From Blastococcus sp. TML/M2B (GTDB lineage Bacteria; Actinomycetota; Actinomycetes; Mycobacteriales; Geodermatophilaceae), in NCBI RefSeq assembly GCF_016612865.1, contig NZ_JAENZZ010000001.1, forward strand, positions 1,612,001-1,676,000: a stretch of DNA of 64,000 nucleotides, given 5' to 3'. The notes below the pieces were generated by a model, which was not told the DNA's origin, did no database searches, and was given only the letters and a program-made list of their open reading frames with translations. The position numbers and the translations under genes are program-made. This document shows positions 45,541 through 55,302 of the stretch, one piece after another. Each line of letters opens with the position of its first letter. Position 1 is the stretch's first letter.

Positions 45541-47209
45541 CGTGCCCGGTGGTCCGGGCGGGCGGGGGCGGCACTCCGCCGGGGACAGCACCGGCGGCCT
45601 CCCGTCCCTGCCCTGGACCGCCGGCCCGCCGGCCGCTCCCGGCACCGACCGCACCGGCCCGCTCCCCGAGCCGGCCTGGTGGTCCTACGGCTCCACCGAT
45701 CACCCCGACCACCCGCGGGCCCGGCACTCGAGCGGCGACGACGACGTCCCCGAGCGGCGTGAGCCGGGCCGGCCGCACCCCTCGGCTCCGCTGCCGCCGA
45801 TGCCCTCCGGCGTCTGGGACCGGCTGCAGCCGCCCGCCGGGGGCACGCCCGACGACGACGCGACCGTCGCGCACCGGTTCGACCCGCACGAGGAGCACCC
45901 GCTGGACGGTGCTCGCGAGGCCGGCCGCACCGACGACGCCGGGCACCGCGACGACGACGGGCCCGACGACGCCGGGCACACCGCGCCGGCCCACCCCGCC
46001 GACGGCGACACCGATTCGTGGGACCGCACCGGCGGCCTCGAGGTCATCGGCTCCTCCGACGACCCCCACCACGACGAGTTCCACGACGACCACCACGACG
46101 ACGACCGGTTCGGCGACGACTCCCACGACCACGCCGGCGCGGCGCCCGCGCGCCGCCGCGGCCGCCGCCGGCGCCGTCCCGTCGCGGTGCTGCTCAGCCT
46201 GCTGGTGCTCGGCGGGCTGGTCGCCGGGATCGTGCTCGGCGTCCAGGCGCTCATGGGCCTGACCGAGGCCGAGGACTACACCGGCACCGGCACCGGCACC
46301 GTCGAGGTCCGCGTCGCCCAGGGCGACACGCTGAGCGACATCGCCCGGACGCTGGCCGACGCCGACGTGATCGCCTCGACCCGGCCGTTCGTCGACGCCG
46401 CCGACGGTCGCCCGGAGGCCACCGGCATCCAGCCCGGCCTCTACTCCCTGCGTTCGCAGATGAGCGGCCAGGCCGCGCTGGACCTGCTGCTCGACCCCAG
46501 CTCGCGGCTGCTCTCCCCCGTGACCATCCCCGAGGGGCTCACCGTCGCGCGGGTGCTCGACCGCATCGCCACCGAGACGGGGCGGCCCATGGAGGAGCTC
46601 CAGGCGGCCGCGTCGGACGGCGCCGCGCTCGGGCTGCCCGCCTACGCCAACGGCCAGCTGGAGGGCTACCTCTTCCCGGCCACCTACGACGTCGAGCCCG
46701 GCCAGTCGGCCGTCGAGGTGCTGCGCGCGATGGTGCAGCAGTTCACCAAGGTCGCCGCCGACCTCCAGCTCGAGGCGCGGGCGGCGGCCGCCGGCCGGAC
46801 CCCGGCGGAGGTCGTCACGGTCGCCTCGATGATCCAGTCGGAGACGCGGCTGGACGCGGAGCGGCCCGACGTCGCCCAGGTCATCTACAACCGCATGGCG
46901 CAGGGCATCCCGCTCGGCATCGACGCCACGCTCGCCTTCGGGCTGGGCAAGAGCGGCAACGACCTCACCGTCTCCGACCTGCGCACCGACAGCCCGTTCA
47001 ACACCCGCACGCGCACCGGCCTGCCGCCCACGGCGATCAGCTCCCCGGGCGAGGAGAGCCTGGAGGCGGCGCTCGCGCCGAGCTCGGGCGACCTCCTGTA
47101 CTACGTGCTGCAGAACTCCGACGGGGCGCACTTCTTCACCGACGACTACGCCGAGTTCCAGGCCGCCCGGCAGCGGTGCGCCGACGCAGGCCTCGGCTGC
47201 GGTGGCTGA
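45536..47209 (+). CDS. mltG: Endolytic murein transglycosylase MltG (reads in frame with ruvX)
   Basis: The C-terminal part is a typical MltG: a transmembrane helix (VAVLLSLLVLGGLVAGIVLG), a LysM-like segment with VRVAQGDTLSDIARTLADA, LEGYLFPATYDV, the catalytic Glu in SMIQSETRL, VIYNRMAQGIPLGIDATL and FNTRTRTGLPPTAIS. It cuts nascent glycan strands and sets their length. Before the membrane helix lies a disordered cytosolic region of about 200 residues, including a His/Asp-rich stretch. The start shown (GTG overlapping the presumed ruvX stop) is inferred; in the sequence as given both domains form one 785-residue frame. Confidence 0.85.
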   Translation: MTVPGGPGGRGRHSAGDSTGGLPSLPWTAGPPAAPGTDRTGPLPEPAWWSYGSTDHPDHPRARHSSGDDDVPERREPGRPHPSAPLPPMPSGVWDRLQPPAGGTPDDDATVAHRFDPHEEHPLDGAREAGRTDDAGHRDDDGPDDAGHTAPAHPADGDTDSWDRTGGLEVIGSSDDPHHDEFHDDHHDDDRFGDDSHDHAGAAPARRRGRRRRRPVAVLLSLLVLGGLVAGIVLGVQALMGLTEAEDYTGTGTGTVEVRVAQGDTLSDIARTLADADVIASTRPFVDAADGRPEATGIQPGLYSLRSQMSGQAALDLLLDPSSRLLSPVTIPEGLTVARVLDRIATETGRPMEELQAAASDGAALGLPAYANGQLEGYLFPATYDVEPGQSAVEVLRAMVQQFTKVAADLQLEARAAAAGRTPAEVVTVASMIQSETRLDAERPDVAQVIYNRMAQGIPLGIDATLAFGLGKSGNDLTVSDLRTDSPFNTRTRTGLPPTAISSPGEESLEAALAPSSGDLLYYVLQNSDGAHFFTDDYAEFQAARQRCADAGLGCGG

Positions 47210-48020
47210 GCGGCCCGGCCGGGCCGCGGTGCTGGGCCGGCCGGTCTCGCACTCGCTCTCCCCGCTGCTGCACCGCGCGGCCTACGCCGCCCTCGGCCTG
47301 GACGGCTGGCGCTACGACGCGCTGGACGTCGGGCCCGAGGACCTGCCGGAGCTGCTGGCCGGCCTGGACGAGGAGTGGCGCGGCTTCTCGGTGACGATGC
47401 CCTGCAAGCAGGCGGCCGTCGACGTCGCCGACGTGGTCGAGCCGCTGCCGCGGCTGCTGCACGCGGCCAACACCCTGGTCCGGGAGGAGCGGGGGTGGCG
47501 CGCGGAGAACACCGACGTCGCGGGCATCGGCACCGCGCTCCAGGTCGCCGGGGTCGACTCGGTGGACCGGGCGGCCGTGCTCGGTGCCGGCGGGACGGCC
47601 GCGGCGGCCGCGGTGGCGCTCGCCTCGCTGGGCGCCCGGCACGTCGACGTCGTCGTCCGGGAGCCGGCCCGCGCCCAGGACCTGGTGCGCGTGCTCGACG
47701 TCCTGCAGGTGCCGGTGACGGTGTCGCCGCTGGAGGGCGCCGTCGTCGACGCGCCGGTGGTCGTGAGCACCGTCCCGGTGGCCGGCCAGCCCGCGGTCAG
47801 CGCCCTGCCGTGGCGCGCCGGGCAGACCGTCCTCGACGTCCTCTACGTGCCCTGGCCCACGCCGCTGGCCGAGCGGGTGACCGCCGCCGGCGGCACGGTC
47901 ATCGGCGGCGCCGAGGTGCTGTTCTGGCAGGCCACCGTCCAGGTCGAGCTGATGACCGGCCGGCCCGCGCCGATCGCGGAGATGCGCCGCGCCCTGGACG
48001 CCGCGCTCTCCGCCGCCTGA
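47202..48020 (+). CDS. aroE: Shikimate dehydrogenase
   Basis: A 272-residue enzyme reducing 3-dehydroshikimate to shikimate with NADPH. Substrate-binding motifs: GRPVSHSLSPLLHRAAY, VTMPCKQAAV (catalytic Lys) and NTLV...NTDVAG; cofactor loop VLGAGGTAAAAA. The GTG start overlaps the mltG stop by 8 nt. With aroC, aroK, aroB and aroQ downstream it forms most of the chorismate pathway; only a prepilin peptidase gene interrupts the set. Confidence 0.93.
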   Translation: MAERPGRAAVLGRPVSHSLSPLLHRAAYAALGLDGWRYDALDVGPEDLPELLAGLDEEWRGFSVTMPCKQAAVDVADVVEPLPRLLHAANTLVREERGWRAENTDVAGIGTALQVAGVDSVDRAAVLGAGGTAAAAAVALASLGARHVDVVVREPARAQDLVRVLDVLQVPVTVSPLEGAVVDAPVVVSTVPVAGQPAVSALPWRAGQTVLDVLYVPWPTPLAERVTAAGGTVIGGAEVLFWQATVQVELMTGRPAPIAEMRRALDAALSAA

Positions 48021-48027
48021 CCCCACC

Positions 48028-48690
48028 GTGGAGCCGACCCGGCCGGCGCTGGCCGTCGGCGTCCTGGTGGTCGCCGTCGTCGTCGGGCCCTGGCTGGCCC
48101 GGGTCGCGGTGCGGCTCGGCCGCCGGGACGACGCCGCGCTGCCCGGGGGCGCCCGCGCCGGCGTGATGACGGCGGTGTTCGCCGCGCTGCTGGCCGGAGC
48201 GGTCGAGTTCACCGGGCTGCGGCCGGTCACCGCGGCGCTGGCGTGGGCCGCGGGCGCGGCGGTCGTCCTCGGCGCCACCGACCTGATCGGCCACCGGCTG
48301 CCCGACCGGGTCACCTACCCGGCCTACGTCGTCTGCGGCGCCGCGCTGCTGGTCGACGCCGCCGCGGAAGGCACCTGGCCGGCGCTGCTGCGCGCGGCGG
48401 CCGCCGGAGCCGTGGCCGCCGGCCTGGGGGCGCTGGCCTGGCTGGTCTCGCCGCAGGGCCTGGGGCTCGGCGACGTCAAGCTGCTCGGCCTGCTCGGGCT
48501 GCTGCTCGGGTGGTTCGGCTGGGGCGTGCTGATGGCGGGGGTGTTCCTCGGGCTGCTCACCGGGGCGCTGGTCTCGGTGCTGCTCCTCGTCACCCGCCGG
48601 GCGACCTGGCAGACCGCGCTCCCGTTCGGCCCGCCGCTGCTGGCCGGCGCCGTCCTCGCCCTGGCGACGGGTGCGGTCCCGCCGGGCTGA
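48028..48690 (+). CDS. A24-family prepilin peptidase without the methyltransferase domain
   Basis: A 220-residue polytopic membrane protease. The two catalytic aspartates are in [14 protein letters not shown] (about residue 84) and [11 protein letters not shown] (about 150), the GxGD-type signature. The N-terminal cysteine-rich methyltransferase domain of PilD is missing, as is usual for CpaA/TadV-like members. It would cleave prepilin or pseudopilin leaders, but no pilin genes are nearby. It is 7 nt after aroE and just before aroC, probably carried along in the operon. Confidence 0.87.
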   Translation: MEPTRPALAVGVLVVAVVVGPWLARVAVRLGRRDDAALPGGARAGVMTAVFAALLAGAVEFTGLRPVTAALAWAAGAAVVLGATDLIGHRLPDRVTYPAYVVCGAALLVDAAAEGTWPALLRAAAAGAVAAGLGALAWLVSPQGLGLGDVKLLGLLGLLLGWFGWGVLMAGVFLGLLTGALVSVLLLVTRRATWQTALPFGPPLLAGAVLALATGAVPPG

Positions 48691-48740
48691 ACCGGATGGC
48701 GCGCGGGGGAGGCGGCGCTCGTACTGGCAGAATCGCCGGC

Positions 48741-49934
48741 ATGTTGCGCTGGTTGACCGCAGGGGAATCGCACGGTCAGCAGCTCACCGCCATCCTGGAG
48801 GGGCTGCCGGCGGGCGTGGAGGTGCAGACCTCCGACCTGGACCGCGAGCTGGCCCGGCGCCGGCTGGGGCACGGCCGCGGGGCCCGGATGTCCTTCGAGC
48901 AGGACGAGGTGACCCTCACCGGTGGCGTGCGGCACGGCCGCACCCAGGGCGGGCCGATCGCGGTGCAGGTGGGCAACACCGAGTGGCCGAAGTGGTCGAC
49001 GGTCATGTCCGCCGACCCGGTGCCCGCCGACGTGCTGGAGGGCCAGGCGCGCAACGCGGCCCTGACCCGGCCGAGGCCGGGCCACGCCGACCTCTCCGGC
49101 ATGCAGAAGTACGGCTTCGACGACGCCCGGCCGGTGCTCGAGCGGGCCAGCGCCCGCGAGACCGCGGCCCGCGTCGCCCTCGGCGCGATCGCCCAGGCGT
49201 TCCTCCGCCAGGCGCTGGGCGTCTCGGTGGTGAGCCACGTCGTCGCCATCGGGCCGGTCACCGCACCCGAGGGCATCGTGCCCGGCCCCGACGACAACCC
49301 GGCGCTCGACGAGGACCCGGTGCGCTGCGCCGACCCGGCCACCAGCGCCGCCATGGTCGCCGAGATCGACGACGTCCGGAAGAGCGGTGACACCCTCGGC
49401 GGCGTCATCGAGGTCGTCGTCTACGGCCTGCCCCCGGGCCTGGGCAGCCACGTGCACTGGGACCGGCGGCTGGACTCCCGGCTGGCCGGCGCGCTCATGG
49501 GCGTGCAGTCGGTGAAGGCGGTGGAGGTCGGCGACGGCCTGGAGACCGCCCGCCGCCGCGGCTCGGTGGCCCACGACGAGATCGTGCTCGTCGACGGCCC
49601 GGGCGGGGAGAAGCGCGTGCAGCGGCTCACCGACCGCGCCGGCGGCATCGAGGGCGGCATGACCAACGGCGAGGTGGTGCGCGTGCGCGCGGCGATGAAG
49701 CCGATCAGCACGGTGCCCCGTGCGCTGCAGACCGTGGACGTCGCCACCCAGGAGCCCGCGGTCGCGATCAACCAGCGCAGCGACGCCTGCGCCGTGCCCC
49801 GCGGCTCCGTGGTCATGGAGGCGATGGTCGCGCTGGTGCTCGCCGACGCGGTCCTGGAGAAGTTCGGGGGCGACTCGGTCGCCGAGACCCGGCGCAACGC
49901 CGCGGCCTACCTCGACTCGCTCCCGCTCCGGTGA
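48741..49934 (+). CDS. aroC: Chorismate synthase
   Basis: A 397-residue FMN-dependent lyase converting EPSP to chorismate. Signatures: [41 protein letters not shown] split around the catalytic His, [13 protein letters not shown], and [11 protein letters not shown] and [13 protein letters not shown] near the C-terminus. ATG is preceded by CAGAAT ending 7 nt upstream and no ribosome binding site, suggesting a leaderless start. It overlaps aroK (GTGA). Confidence 0.96.
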   Translation: MLRWLTAGESHGQQLTAILEGLPAGVEVQTSDLDRELARRRLGHGRGARMSFEQDEVTLTGGVRHGRTQGGPIAVQVGNTEWPKWSTVMSADPVPADVLEGQARNAALTRPRPGHADLSGMQKYGFDDARPVLERASARETAARVALGAIAQAFLRQALGVSVVSHVVAIGPVTAPEGIVPGPDDNPALDEDPVRCADPATSAAMVAEIDDVRKSGDTLGGVIEVVVYGLPPGLGSHVHWDRRLDSRLAGALMGVQSVKAVEVGDGLETARRRGSVAHDEIVLVDGPGGEKRVQRLTDRAGGIEGGMTNGEVVRVRAAMKPISTVPRALQTVDVATQEPAVAINQRSDACAVPRGSVVMEAMVALVLADAVLEKFGGDSVAETRRNAAAYLDSLPLR

Positions 49935-50464
49935 CCGGCCCGATCCTGGTGCTCGTCGGGCCCCCGGCGTCCGGCAAGACCACGGTGGGCACCGCGGTCG
50001 CCGCCGCCCTCGGGGTCGGGTTCCGCGACACCGACCGGGACGTCGAGGAGGAGACCGGCACCCGCATCGCCGACCTGTTCGTCGAGCACGGGGAGCCGCA
50101 CTTCCGCGCCCTCGAGCGCGCGGCGGTCGCCCGCGCGCTGGCCGAGCACGACGGCGTGCTCGCCCTCGGCGGCGGCGCCGTCGTCGACCCGGAGACCCGG
50201 GCGCTGCTCGTGGCGCACGGCCGCGGCGGCGGGCGGGTCGTCTGGCTCGACGTCGACCTGGGCTCGGCCGCCAAGCGCGTCGGCCTGTCGCGGGACCGGC
50301 CGCTGCTGGCGGTCAACCCGCGCGCCATGCTGCGCACCATGCTCGAGGACCGCGCCCCGCTGTACCGCGAGGTCGCCACCGCCACCGTGCCGACCAGCGG
50401 CCGGGAACCCGACGACGTCGTCGTCGACGTGCTCGCCGTCGTGCGGGGAGGAGAGCCCCGATGA
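49931..50464 (+). CDS. aroK: Shikimate kinase
   Basis: A 177-residue P-loop kinase that phosphorylates shikimate. Walker [13 protein letters not shown] (about residue 9), the shikimate-binding [31 protein letters not shown] and the lid arginine region SRDRPLL are all present. It is overlapped with aroC (GTGA) and aroB (ATGA), the usual aroC-K-B-Q order. Confidence 0.94.
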   Translation: MTGPILVLVGPPASGKTTVGTAVAAALGVGFRDTDRDVEEETGTRIADLFVEHGEPHFRALERAAVARALAEHDGVLALGGGAVVDPETRALLVAHGRGGGRVVWLDVDLGSAAKRVGLSRDRPLLAVNPRAMLRTMLEDRAPLYREVATATVPTSGREPDDVVVDVLAVVRGGEPR

Positions 50465-51546
50465 GGCAGGTGCAGGTCGCCGGCGAGCGGCCCTACGAGG
50501 TGCTCATCGGCGCCGGCGCGCAGACCCGCCTCGGGCTGGTGCTCGACGGCGTCGCCCGCGCCGTGGTCGTGCACGCCCCGCCGCTGACCGCCGCGGCCGG
50601 CGCCGCGGTGGAGACGCTGCAGACCTCGGGCATCGCCGCCGAGTCGATCGTGGTGCCGGACGGCGAGGCCGCCAAGACCGCCGAGGTCGCCGCCGGTGCC
50701 TGGGAGGAGTTCGGCCGGCTCGGGCTGACCCGCACCGACGCCGTCGTCGGGCTCGGCGGGGGAGCGGTCACCGACCTCGCGGGCTTCCTCGCCGCCACCT
50801 GGGCCCGGGGCGTCGCCGTCGTGCAGGTGCCCACCAGCCTGCTCGGCATGGTGGACGCCGCCGTGGGCGGGAAGACCGGCATCAACACCTCCGCCGGCAA
50901 GAACCTCGTCGGCGCCTTCCACCCGCCGGCCGCCGTGCTCGCCGACACCGACGCCCTGGCCGGGCTGCCCGACGCCGAGTTCCGCTCGGGGCTGGCCGAG
51001 GTCGTCAAGTGCGGCTTCATCGCCGACGCCGAGGTCCTGCGGCTGCTCGGGGAGGACCCCACCGGCCGCCGCGACACCGAGGAGCTCATCGCCCGCGCCG
51101 TCCAGGTGAAGGCCGACGCGGTCGGGCAGGACCTGCGCGACACCGGCGTCCGCGAGTTCCTCAACTACGGGCACACCCTGGGCCACGCCATCGAGCGGAT
51201 CGAGGACTTCGGCTGGCGGCACGGCGAGGCCGTCGCCGTCGGCATGGTGTTCGCCGCGGAGCTCGCCGGACGGGCGGGACTGCTCACCCCCGCCGAGGTC
51301 GACCGGCACCGCACGCTGATCGCCGCCATGGGCCTGCCGACCACCTACCGCGGGGACTGGGACGCCCTCCAGGCGGTCATGCGCGTGGACAAGAAGGCCC
51401 GCGGCGCCACGCTGCGCTTCGTCGTCCTCGACGGGATCGGCACCCCCCGCATCCTGACCGACCCCGACCAGTCCTGGCTCGACGCCGCCTGGGCAGCCGT
51501 GTCGTCCACCCACCCCTCCGCCCCCGCGAACGGAGACACCGCGTGA
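50461..51546 (+). CDS. aroB: 3-dehydroquinate synthase
   Basis: A 361-residue NAD- and zinc-dependent enzyme that cyclises DAHP to 3-dehydroquinate. The NAD loop [19 protein letters not shown], the substrate-binding [19 protein letters not shown], and zinc ligands in [21 protein letters not shown] and [11 protein letters not shown] are visible. It is coupled to aroK (ATGA) and aroQ (GTGA). Confidence 0.96.
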   Translation: MRQVQVAGERPYEVLIGAGAQTRLGLVLDGVARAVVVHAPPLTAAAGAAVETLQTSGIAAESIVVPDGEAAKTAEVAAGAWEEFGRLGLTRTDAVVGLGGGAVTDLAGFLAATWARGVAVVQVPTSLLGMVDAAVGGKTGINTSAGKNLVGAFHPPAAVLADTDALAGLPDAEFRSGLAEVVKCGFIADAEVLRLLGEDPTGRRDTEELIARAVQVKADAVGQDLRDTGVREFLNYGHTLGHAIERIEDFGWRHGEAVAVGMVFAAELAGRAGLLTPAEVDRHRTLIAAMGLPTTYRGDWDALQAVMRVDKKARGATLRFVVLDGIGTPRILTDPDQSWLDAAWAAVSSTHPSAPANGDTA

Positions 51547-51977
51547 CGATCCAGGTCCTCAACGGCGCCAACCTCGGCCGGCTCGGCACGAGGGAGCCCG
51601 AGATCTACGGGACGACCACCTACGCCCAGCTCGTCGACGTCATCGGGACCACGGCGCGCGAGCTGGAGCTCGACGTCGTCGTCCGGCAGACCGACGACGA
51701 GGGCGAGCTGCTGCGCTGGGTGCACGAGGCGACCGACGCCGGCGATCCCGTCGTCCTCAACCCGGCCGGCTGGTCGCACACCTCGGTGGTGCTGCGCGAC
51801 GCGCTGGCCGCGCTCCCCGGGCCGCTGGTCGAGGTGCACATCAGCAACGTGCACACGCGCGAGGAGTTCCGGCACCACTCCTACGTCTCGGCGGTGGCCG
51901 ACGGCGTGATCGCGGGCCTCGGCATCGAGGGCTACGTGCTGGCGCTGCAGTGGATGGCGCTGCGGGGCCACCGGTGA
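51543..51977 (+). CDS. aroQ: Type II 3-dehydroquinate dehydratase
   Basis: A 144-residue dodecameric dehydratase. Active-site motifs: [19 protein letters not shown] (with the catalytic Tyr), [33 protein letters not shown], and [20 protein letters not shown] (catalytic His). It converts 3-dehydroquinate to 3-dehydroshikimate, the AroE substrate. It overlaps aroB and the aminopeptidase gene by GTGA. Confidence 0.95.
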   Translation: MTIQVLNGANLGRLGTREPEIYGTTTYAQLVDVIGTTARELELDVVVRQTDDEGELLRWVHEATDAGDPVVLNPAGWSHTSVVLRDALAALPGPLVEVHISNVHTREEFRHHSYVSAVADGVIAGLGIEGYVLALQWMALRGHR

Positions 51978-53095
51978 GCGCTGCGGGACGGGTGGGGAGC
52001 CCCGCGGCACGCCGGGACGCGCTGCGGGCCGTCGCCGCGGAGCGGGGTCTGGACGCGGTCCTGGTGACCAACCTGCTCAACGTCCGCTACCTGACCGGGT
52101 TCACCGGCTCCAACGGCGCGCTGCTGCTGCGCACCGACGGTGCGGACCTGTTCGGCACCGACGGGCGCTACACCACGCAGGCCGCCGCCCAGGTGCCCGA
52201 CGTCGAGGTGCTGGTCGACCGCGGCACCGTGCCCGCGCTGGCCCGCGCCGCCGTGCGCACGGGTGCCGGCCGGCTGGGCTTCGAGTCGCACGACCTGACC
52301 GTCGACGGGCTGGAGCAGCTGCGCTCGGTGCTGGCCGACGCCGCCGCCGGCGGCACCGTGCCGGAGCTCGCGTCGGTCCGGCGGGCGGTCGAGGCGCAGC
52401 GGGCGATCAAGGACGCCGGCGAGATCGAGGCGCTGCGGCGGGCCTGCGCGATCGCCGACGAGGCCCTCGGCGAGCTGGCCACCGAGGGCGCGCTGCGGCC
52501 GGGCCGCACCGAGCACGAGGTCGGGCGCGAGCTGGACGCGCGGATGCTCGCCCTCGGTGCGGAGGCGCCCTCGTTCGAGACGATCGTGGCCACCGGCGCG
52601 AACTCGGCGATCCCGCACCACCGCCCCGACGGCACCGTGCTGCAGGCCGGCGACTTCCTGAAGCTGGACTTCGGCGCCACCGTCGACGGCTACCACTCGG
52701 ACATGACCCGCACCCTCGTGCTGGGCCCGGCGGCCGACTGGCAGCGCGAGATCTACGCGCTGGTCGCGGAGTCACAGGCCGCCGGACGAGCCGCCCTGGC
52801 GGTCGGCGCGGACGTCGTCGCGGTGGACGCCGCCTCCCGTGACGTCATCGCCGCGGCCGGCCACGGCGACCACTTCACCCACGGCCTCGGGCACGGCGTG
52901 GGGCTGGAGATCCACGAGGCGCCGGGCATCGGGCCTCTCGGCGCGGGTACTCTTGCCGCCGGCATGGCCGTCACCGTGGAGCCGGGCGTCTACCTTCCCG
53001 GCCGCGGCGGTGTCCGGATCGAGGACACCCTCGTCGTCACCGCGGACGCGCCCGAACTGTTGACCCTCACGAGCAAGGAACTGCTGGTTCTCTAG
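51974..53095 (+). CDS. Xaa-Pro aminopeptidase/M24 metallopeptidase
   Basis: A 373-residue peptidase with an N-terminal creatinase-like domain ([20 protein letters not shown]) and a C-terminal pita-bread fold. The five metal ligands appear as Asp in [18 protein letters not shown] (two), His in [14 protein letters not shown], Glu in [11 protein letters not shown] and Glu in [10 protein letters not shown]. It cleaves N-terminal residues before proline. The position just before efp, often with aro genes, is typical of Gram-positive bacteria. efp starts immediately after its TAG. Confidence 0.9.
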   Translation: MSAAGRVGSPAARRDALRAVAAERGLDAVLVTNLLNVRYLTGFTGSNGALLLRTDGADLFGTDGRYTTQAAAQVPDVEVLVDRGTVPALARAAVRTGAGRLGFESHDLTVDGLEQLRSVLADAAAGGTVPELASVRRAVEAQRAIKDAGEIEALRRACAIADEALGELATEGALRPGRTEHEVGRELDARMLALGAEAPSFETIVATGANSAIPHHRPDGTVLQAGDFLKLDFGATVDGYHSDMTRTLVLGPAADWQREIYALVAESQAAGRAALAVGADVVAVDAASRDVIAAAGHGDHFTHGLGHGVGLEIHEAPGIGPLGAGTLAAGMAVTVEPGVYLPGRGGVRIEDTLVVTADAPELLTLTSKELLVL

Positions 53096-53656
53096 ATGGC
53101 TACCACCAACGACCTGAAGAACGGCATCGTCCTCAAGCTGGACGGCCAGCTCTGGACCGTCACCGACTTCCAGCACGTGAAGCCCGGCAAGGGCGGCGCG
53201 TTCGTGCGCACCACGCTGAAGAACGTGCTCTCGGGCAAGGTCGTCGACAAGACCTTCAACGCCGGCCTCAAGGTCGAGACGGCCACCGTCGACAAGCGCA
53301 CGATGACCTTCCTCTACAAGGACGGCGCTGACTTCGTCTTCATGGACGGCGACACGTTCGACCAGATCACCGTGCCGGCGGCCACCGTCGGCGGCGGCGC
53401 GGACTACCTCCTCGAGAACACCGAGGTCATGGTGGCCGTGCACGACGAGGTCCCGCTGTACGTCGAGCTCCCGGTGACCATGGAGCTCGTGGTCGAGCAC
53501 ACCGACCCGGGCCTGCAGGGCGACCGCTCCACCGGCGGCACCAAGCCGGCCACCCTGGAGACGGGCGCGCAGATCAACGTCCCGCTGTTCATCTCCACCG
53601 GCGAGAAGCTCAAGGTCGACACCCGCGACGGCCGGTACCTCGGCCGGGTCAACTGA
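53096..53656 (+). CDS. efp: Elongation factor P
   Basis: A 186-residue, three-domain factor that rescues ribosomes stalled on polyproline. The KOW-like first domain carries [13 protein letters not shown] with the conserved Lys at the tip (about residue 32), followed by two OB domains and the C-terminal signature [20 protein letters not shown]. It starts one base after the aminopeptidase stop. The organism's proline-rich proteins (SecD insert, MltG) fit a need for EF-P. Confidence 0.96.
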   Translation: MATTNDLKNGIVLKLDGQLWTVTDFQHVKPGKGGAFVRTTLKNVLSGKVVDKTFNAGLKVETATVDKRTMTFLYKDGADFVFMDGDTFDQITVPAATVGGGADYLLENTEVMVAVHDEVPLYVELPVTMELVVEHTDPGLQGDRSTGGTKPATLETGAQINVPLFISTGEKLKVDTRDGRYLGRVN

Positions 53657-53708
53657 CCCCGTCCGCGATGCCCTCCACCGCTGTGCCCCCGCGCCGGACC
53701 GCCCGCTG

Positions 53709-54116
53709 ATGGCCGCACGGACCAAGGCCCGCAAGCGCGCCGTCGACGTCCTGTACGAGGCCGACGTGCGCGGCCGCGACCGCCGGGCGCTGCTCGAGGA
53801 GCGGGTCGCCGACGGCAACCCGCCGGTCCCGGAGCACTCGATCCGGCTGGTCGAGGGCGTGATCGAGCACTCGACGCGCATCGACGAGCTGATCGACACG
53901 CACGCCTCGGGCTGGTCGCTGGACCGGCTGCCCGACGTCGACCGCGCGATCCTGCGGATGGCCGTCTTCGAGCTGCTGTGGGTCGACGACGTGCCCGACG
54001 CGGTCGTCATCGACGAGGCGGTGGAGCTGGCGAAGACGCTCTCCACCGACGACTCGCCGGCCTACGTCAACGGCGTCCTCGGCGCCGTCCTCCAGGCGGA
54101 GATCCCCACGACGTGA
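53709..54116 (+). CDS. nusB: Transcription antitermination protein NusB
   Basis: A 135-residue all-helical protein that acts with NusE on rRNA boxA. Typical segments: KARKRAVDVLYEADVRGRD, WSLDRLPDVDRAILRMAVFEL, and IDEAVELAKTLSTDDSPAYVNGVL at its C-terminus. The efp-nusB pairing is widespread in Gram-positive bacteria. A hairpin follows directly. Confidence 0.95.
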   Translation: MAARTKARKRAVDVLYEADVRGRDRRALLEERVADGNPPVPEHSIRLVEGVIEHSTRIDELIDTHASGWSLDRLPDVDRAILRMAVFELLWVDDVPDAVVIDEAVELAKTLSTDDSPAYVNGVLGAVLQAEIPTT

Positions 54117-54118
54117 TC

Positions 54119-54137
54119 TGTCGGCCTCCGGCCGACA
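54119..54137 (+). terminator. Hairpin terminator after nusB
   Basis: A perfect 8-bp stem (TGTCGGCC / GGCCGACA) with a 3-nt loop starts 2 nt after the nusB stop codon. A weaker CTGAGG/CCTCAG hairpin follows at 54166-54179. Confidence 0.65.
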
Positions 54138-54254
54138 CCGCGGCCAGGAGCCGTCCCGACGGGCACTGAGGCCCCTCAGCCGACCCGTCACGGACCCTCC
54201 GGGCCCACTCCGCGCCGACTCGGTCCACGGGGCTCCCGCTGCGACGTCCGCTCG

Positions 54255-55302
54255 TCACTGCAGGTCGCGCCTGGCGAACAGGACCGCGCCGAGCACCAGC
54301 ACGACAGCGGTGACGGCGCCGAGCAGCAGGCCGGACTGCAGGTGGCCCAGGTAGTACTCGACCGGTTGCAGCACCCCGTCGACGTCGGGCCGGCTCTCGT
54401 CGTAGACGTAGAGGGTCGACCCGCCCTGCTCCACGAGCGCGACGGCGTTGTTGCTGAGCAGCCAGGGCTGCCACAGGGGCCGCAGCCCGCGCACCGCGCT
54501 CTCCACCACGACCAGGTAGACGAAGGCGACGCCGAGCGCCGCGCCGGTGTTGCGCACCAGGTTGGTCAGGCCGAACGCGAGCAGCGCGGCGAGCACGGTG
54601 AGCAGCACGCCGCGGGCCTGGGTCTGCAGCAGGTCGCCCCAGAACCCGGCCGGCAGCGCGGCGTCCCGGCCGACGAGCGCGTGCAGGGTGCCGGCCATCG
54701 CCAGCCAGCCGGCCTGGGCGAGCACGCCGATGACGGCCGCCGCCCCGGTGAGGACGACGACCTTCGCGGCCATCACCTGCATCCGGCGGGGCACCCAGAA
54801 CAGCAGCGCCACCAGCGAGCGCGTCGACCACTCGGCGCCGATCCAGGTCGCCCCGACGAGCGCGACCACGACCGAGGCGAGCGCGGCGAACCCCAGCGCG
54901 CCGGTGGTGCCGGAGGCGGCGAGGTCGAACGGGGCGGTGTCCAGGTACCAGGAGAGGTCGTAGTCGTCGCGGGACTGCTCGGGGCCGCAGAAGTCCTCGG
55001 GCGAGGTGCCGGCCGGGAGTTCGGCGTCGGGCCAGGCACTCCTGGCGGAACTCCTCGTTCATCGCCACGTCGGCGTCGATCTGCTGCTCGGCCCGCGCGA
55101 TCTCGTCGGCGGTCGGGGTGCCGTACTGGGTCAGGGCGATGCCCGTGGCGGCGAGCCAGCCGACGACGGCGAGGGCGAGCACCACCTGGATGAACCGGCG
55201 GGACCGGAACCGGTGCAGCTCCGAGCGCAGCAGGCTGCCGAAGGTCGACCGGGGCGCGGTCCGGTCGGCGGGCGGTGCGGACGGCTGCACGACGGCGCTC
55301 AT
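54255..55302 (-). CDS. ABC-2-type transporter permease (frameshifted)
   Basis: About 348 residues when corrected. An N-terminal basic segment precedes the first transmembrane helix (FIQVVLALAVVGWLAATGIAL), a large extracytoplasmic loop follows, and then about five helices up to LLLGAVTAVVLVLGAVLFARR. One extra base in the GGG at 55029-55031 (plus strand) breaks the frame between QECLA and DAELPAGTSPEDF. The ATG overlaps the stop of the ATPase gene (ATGA), so the two form an exporter. Substrate is unknown. Confidence 0.82.
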
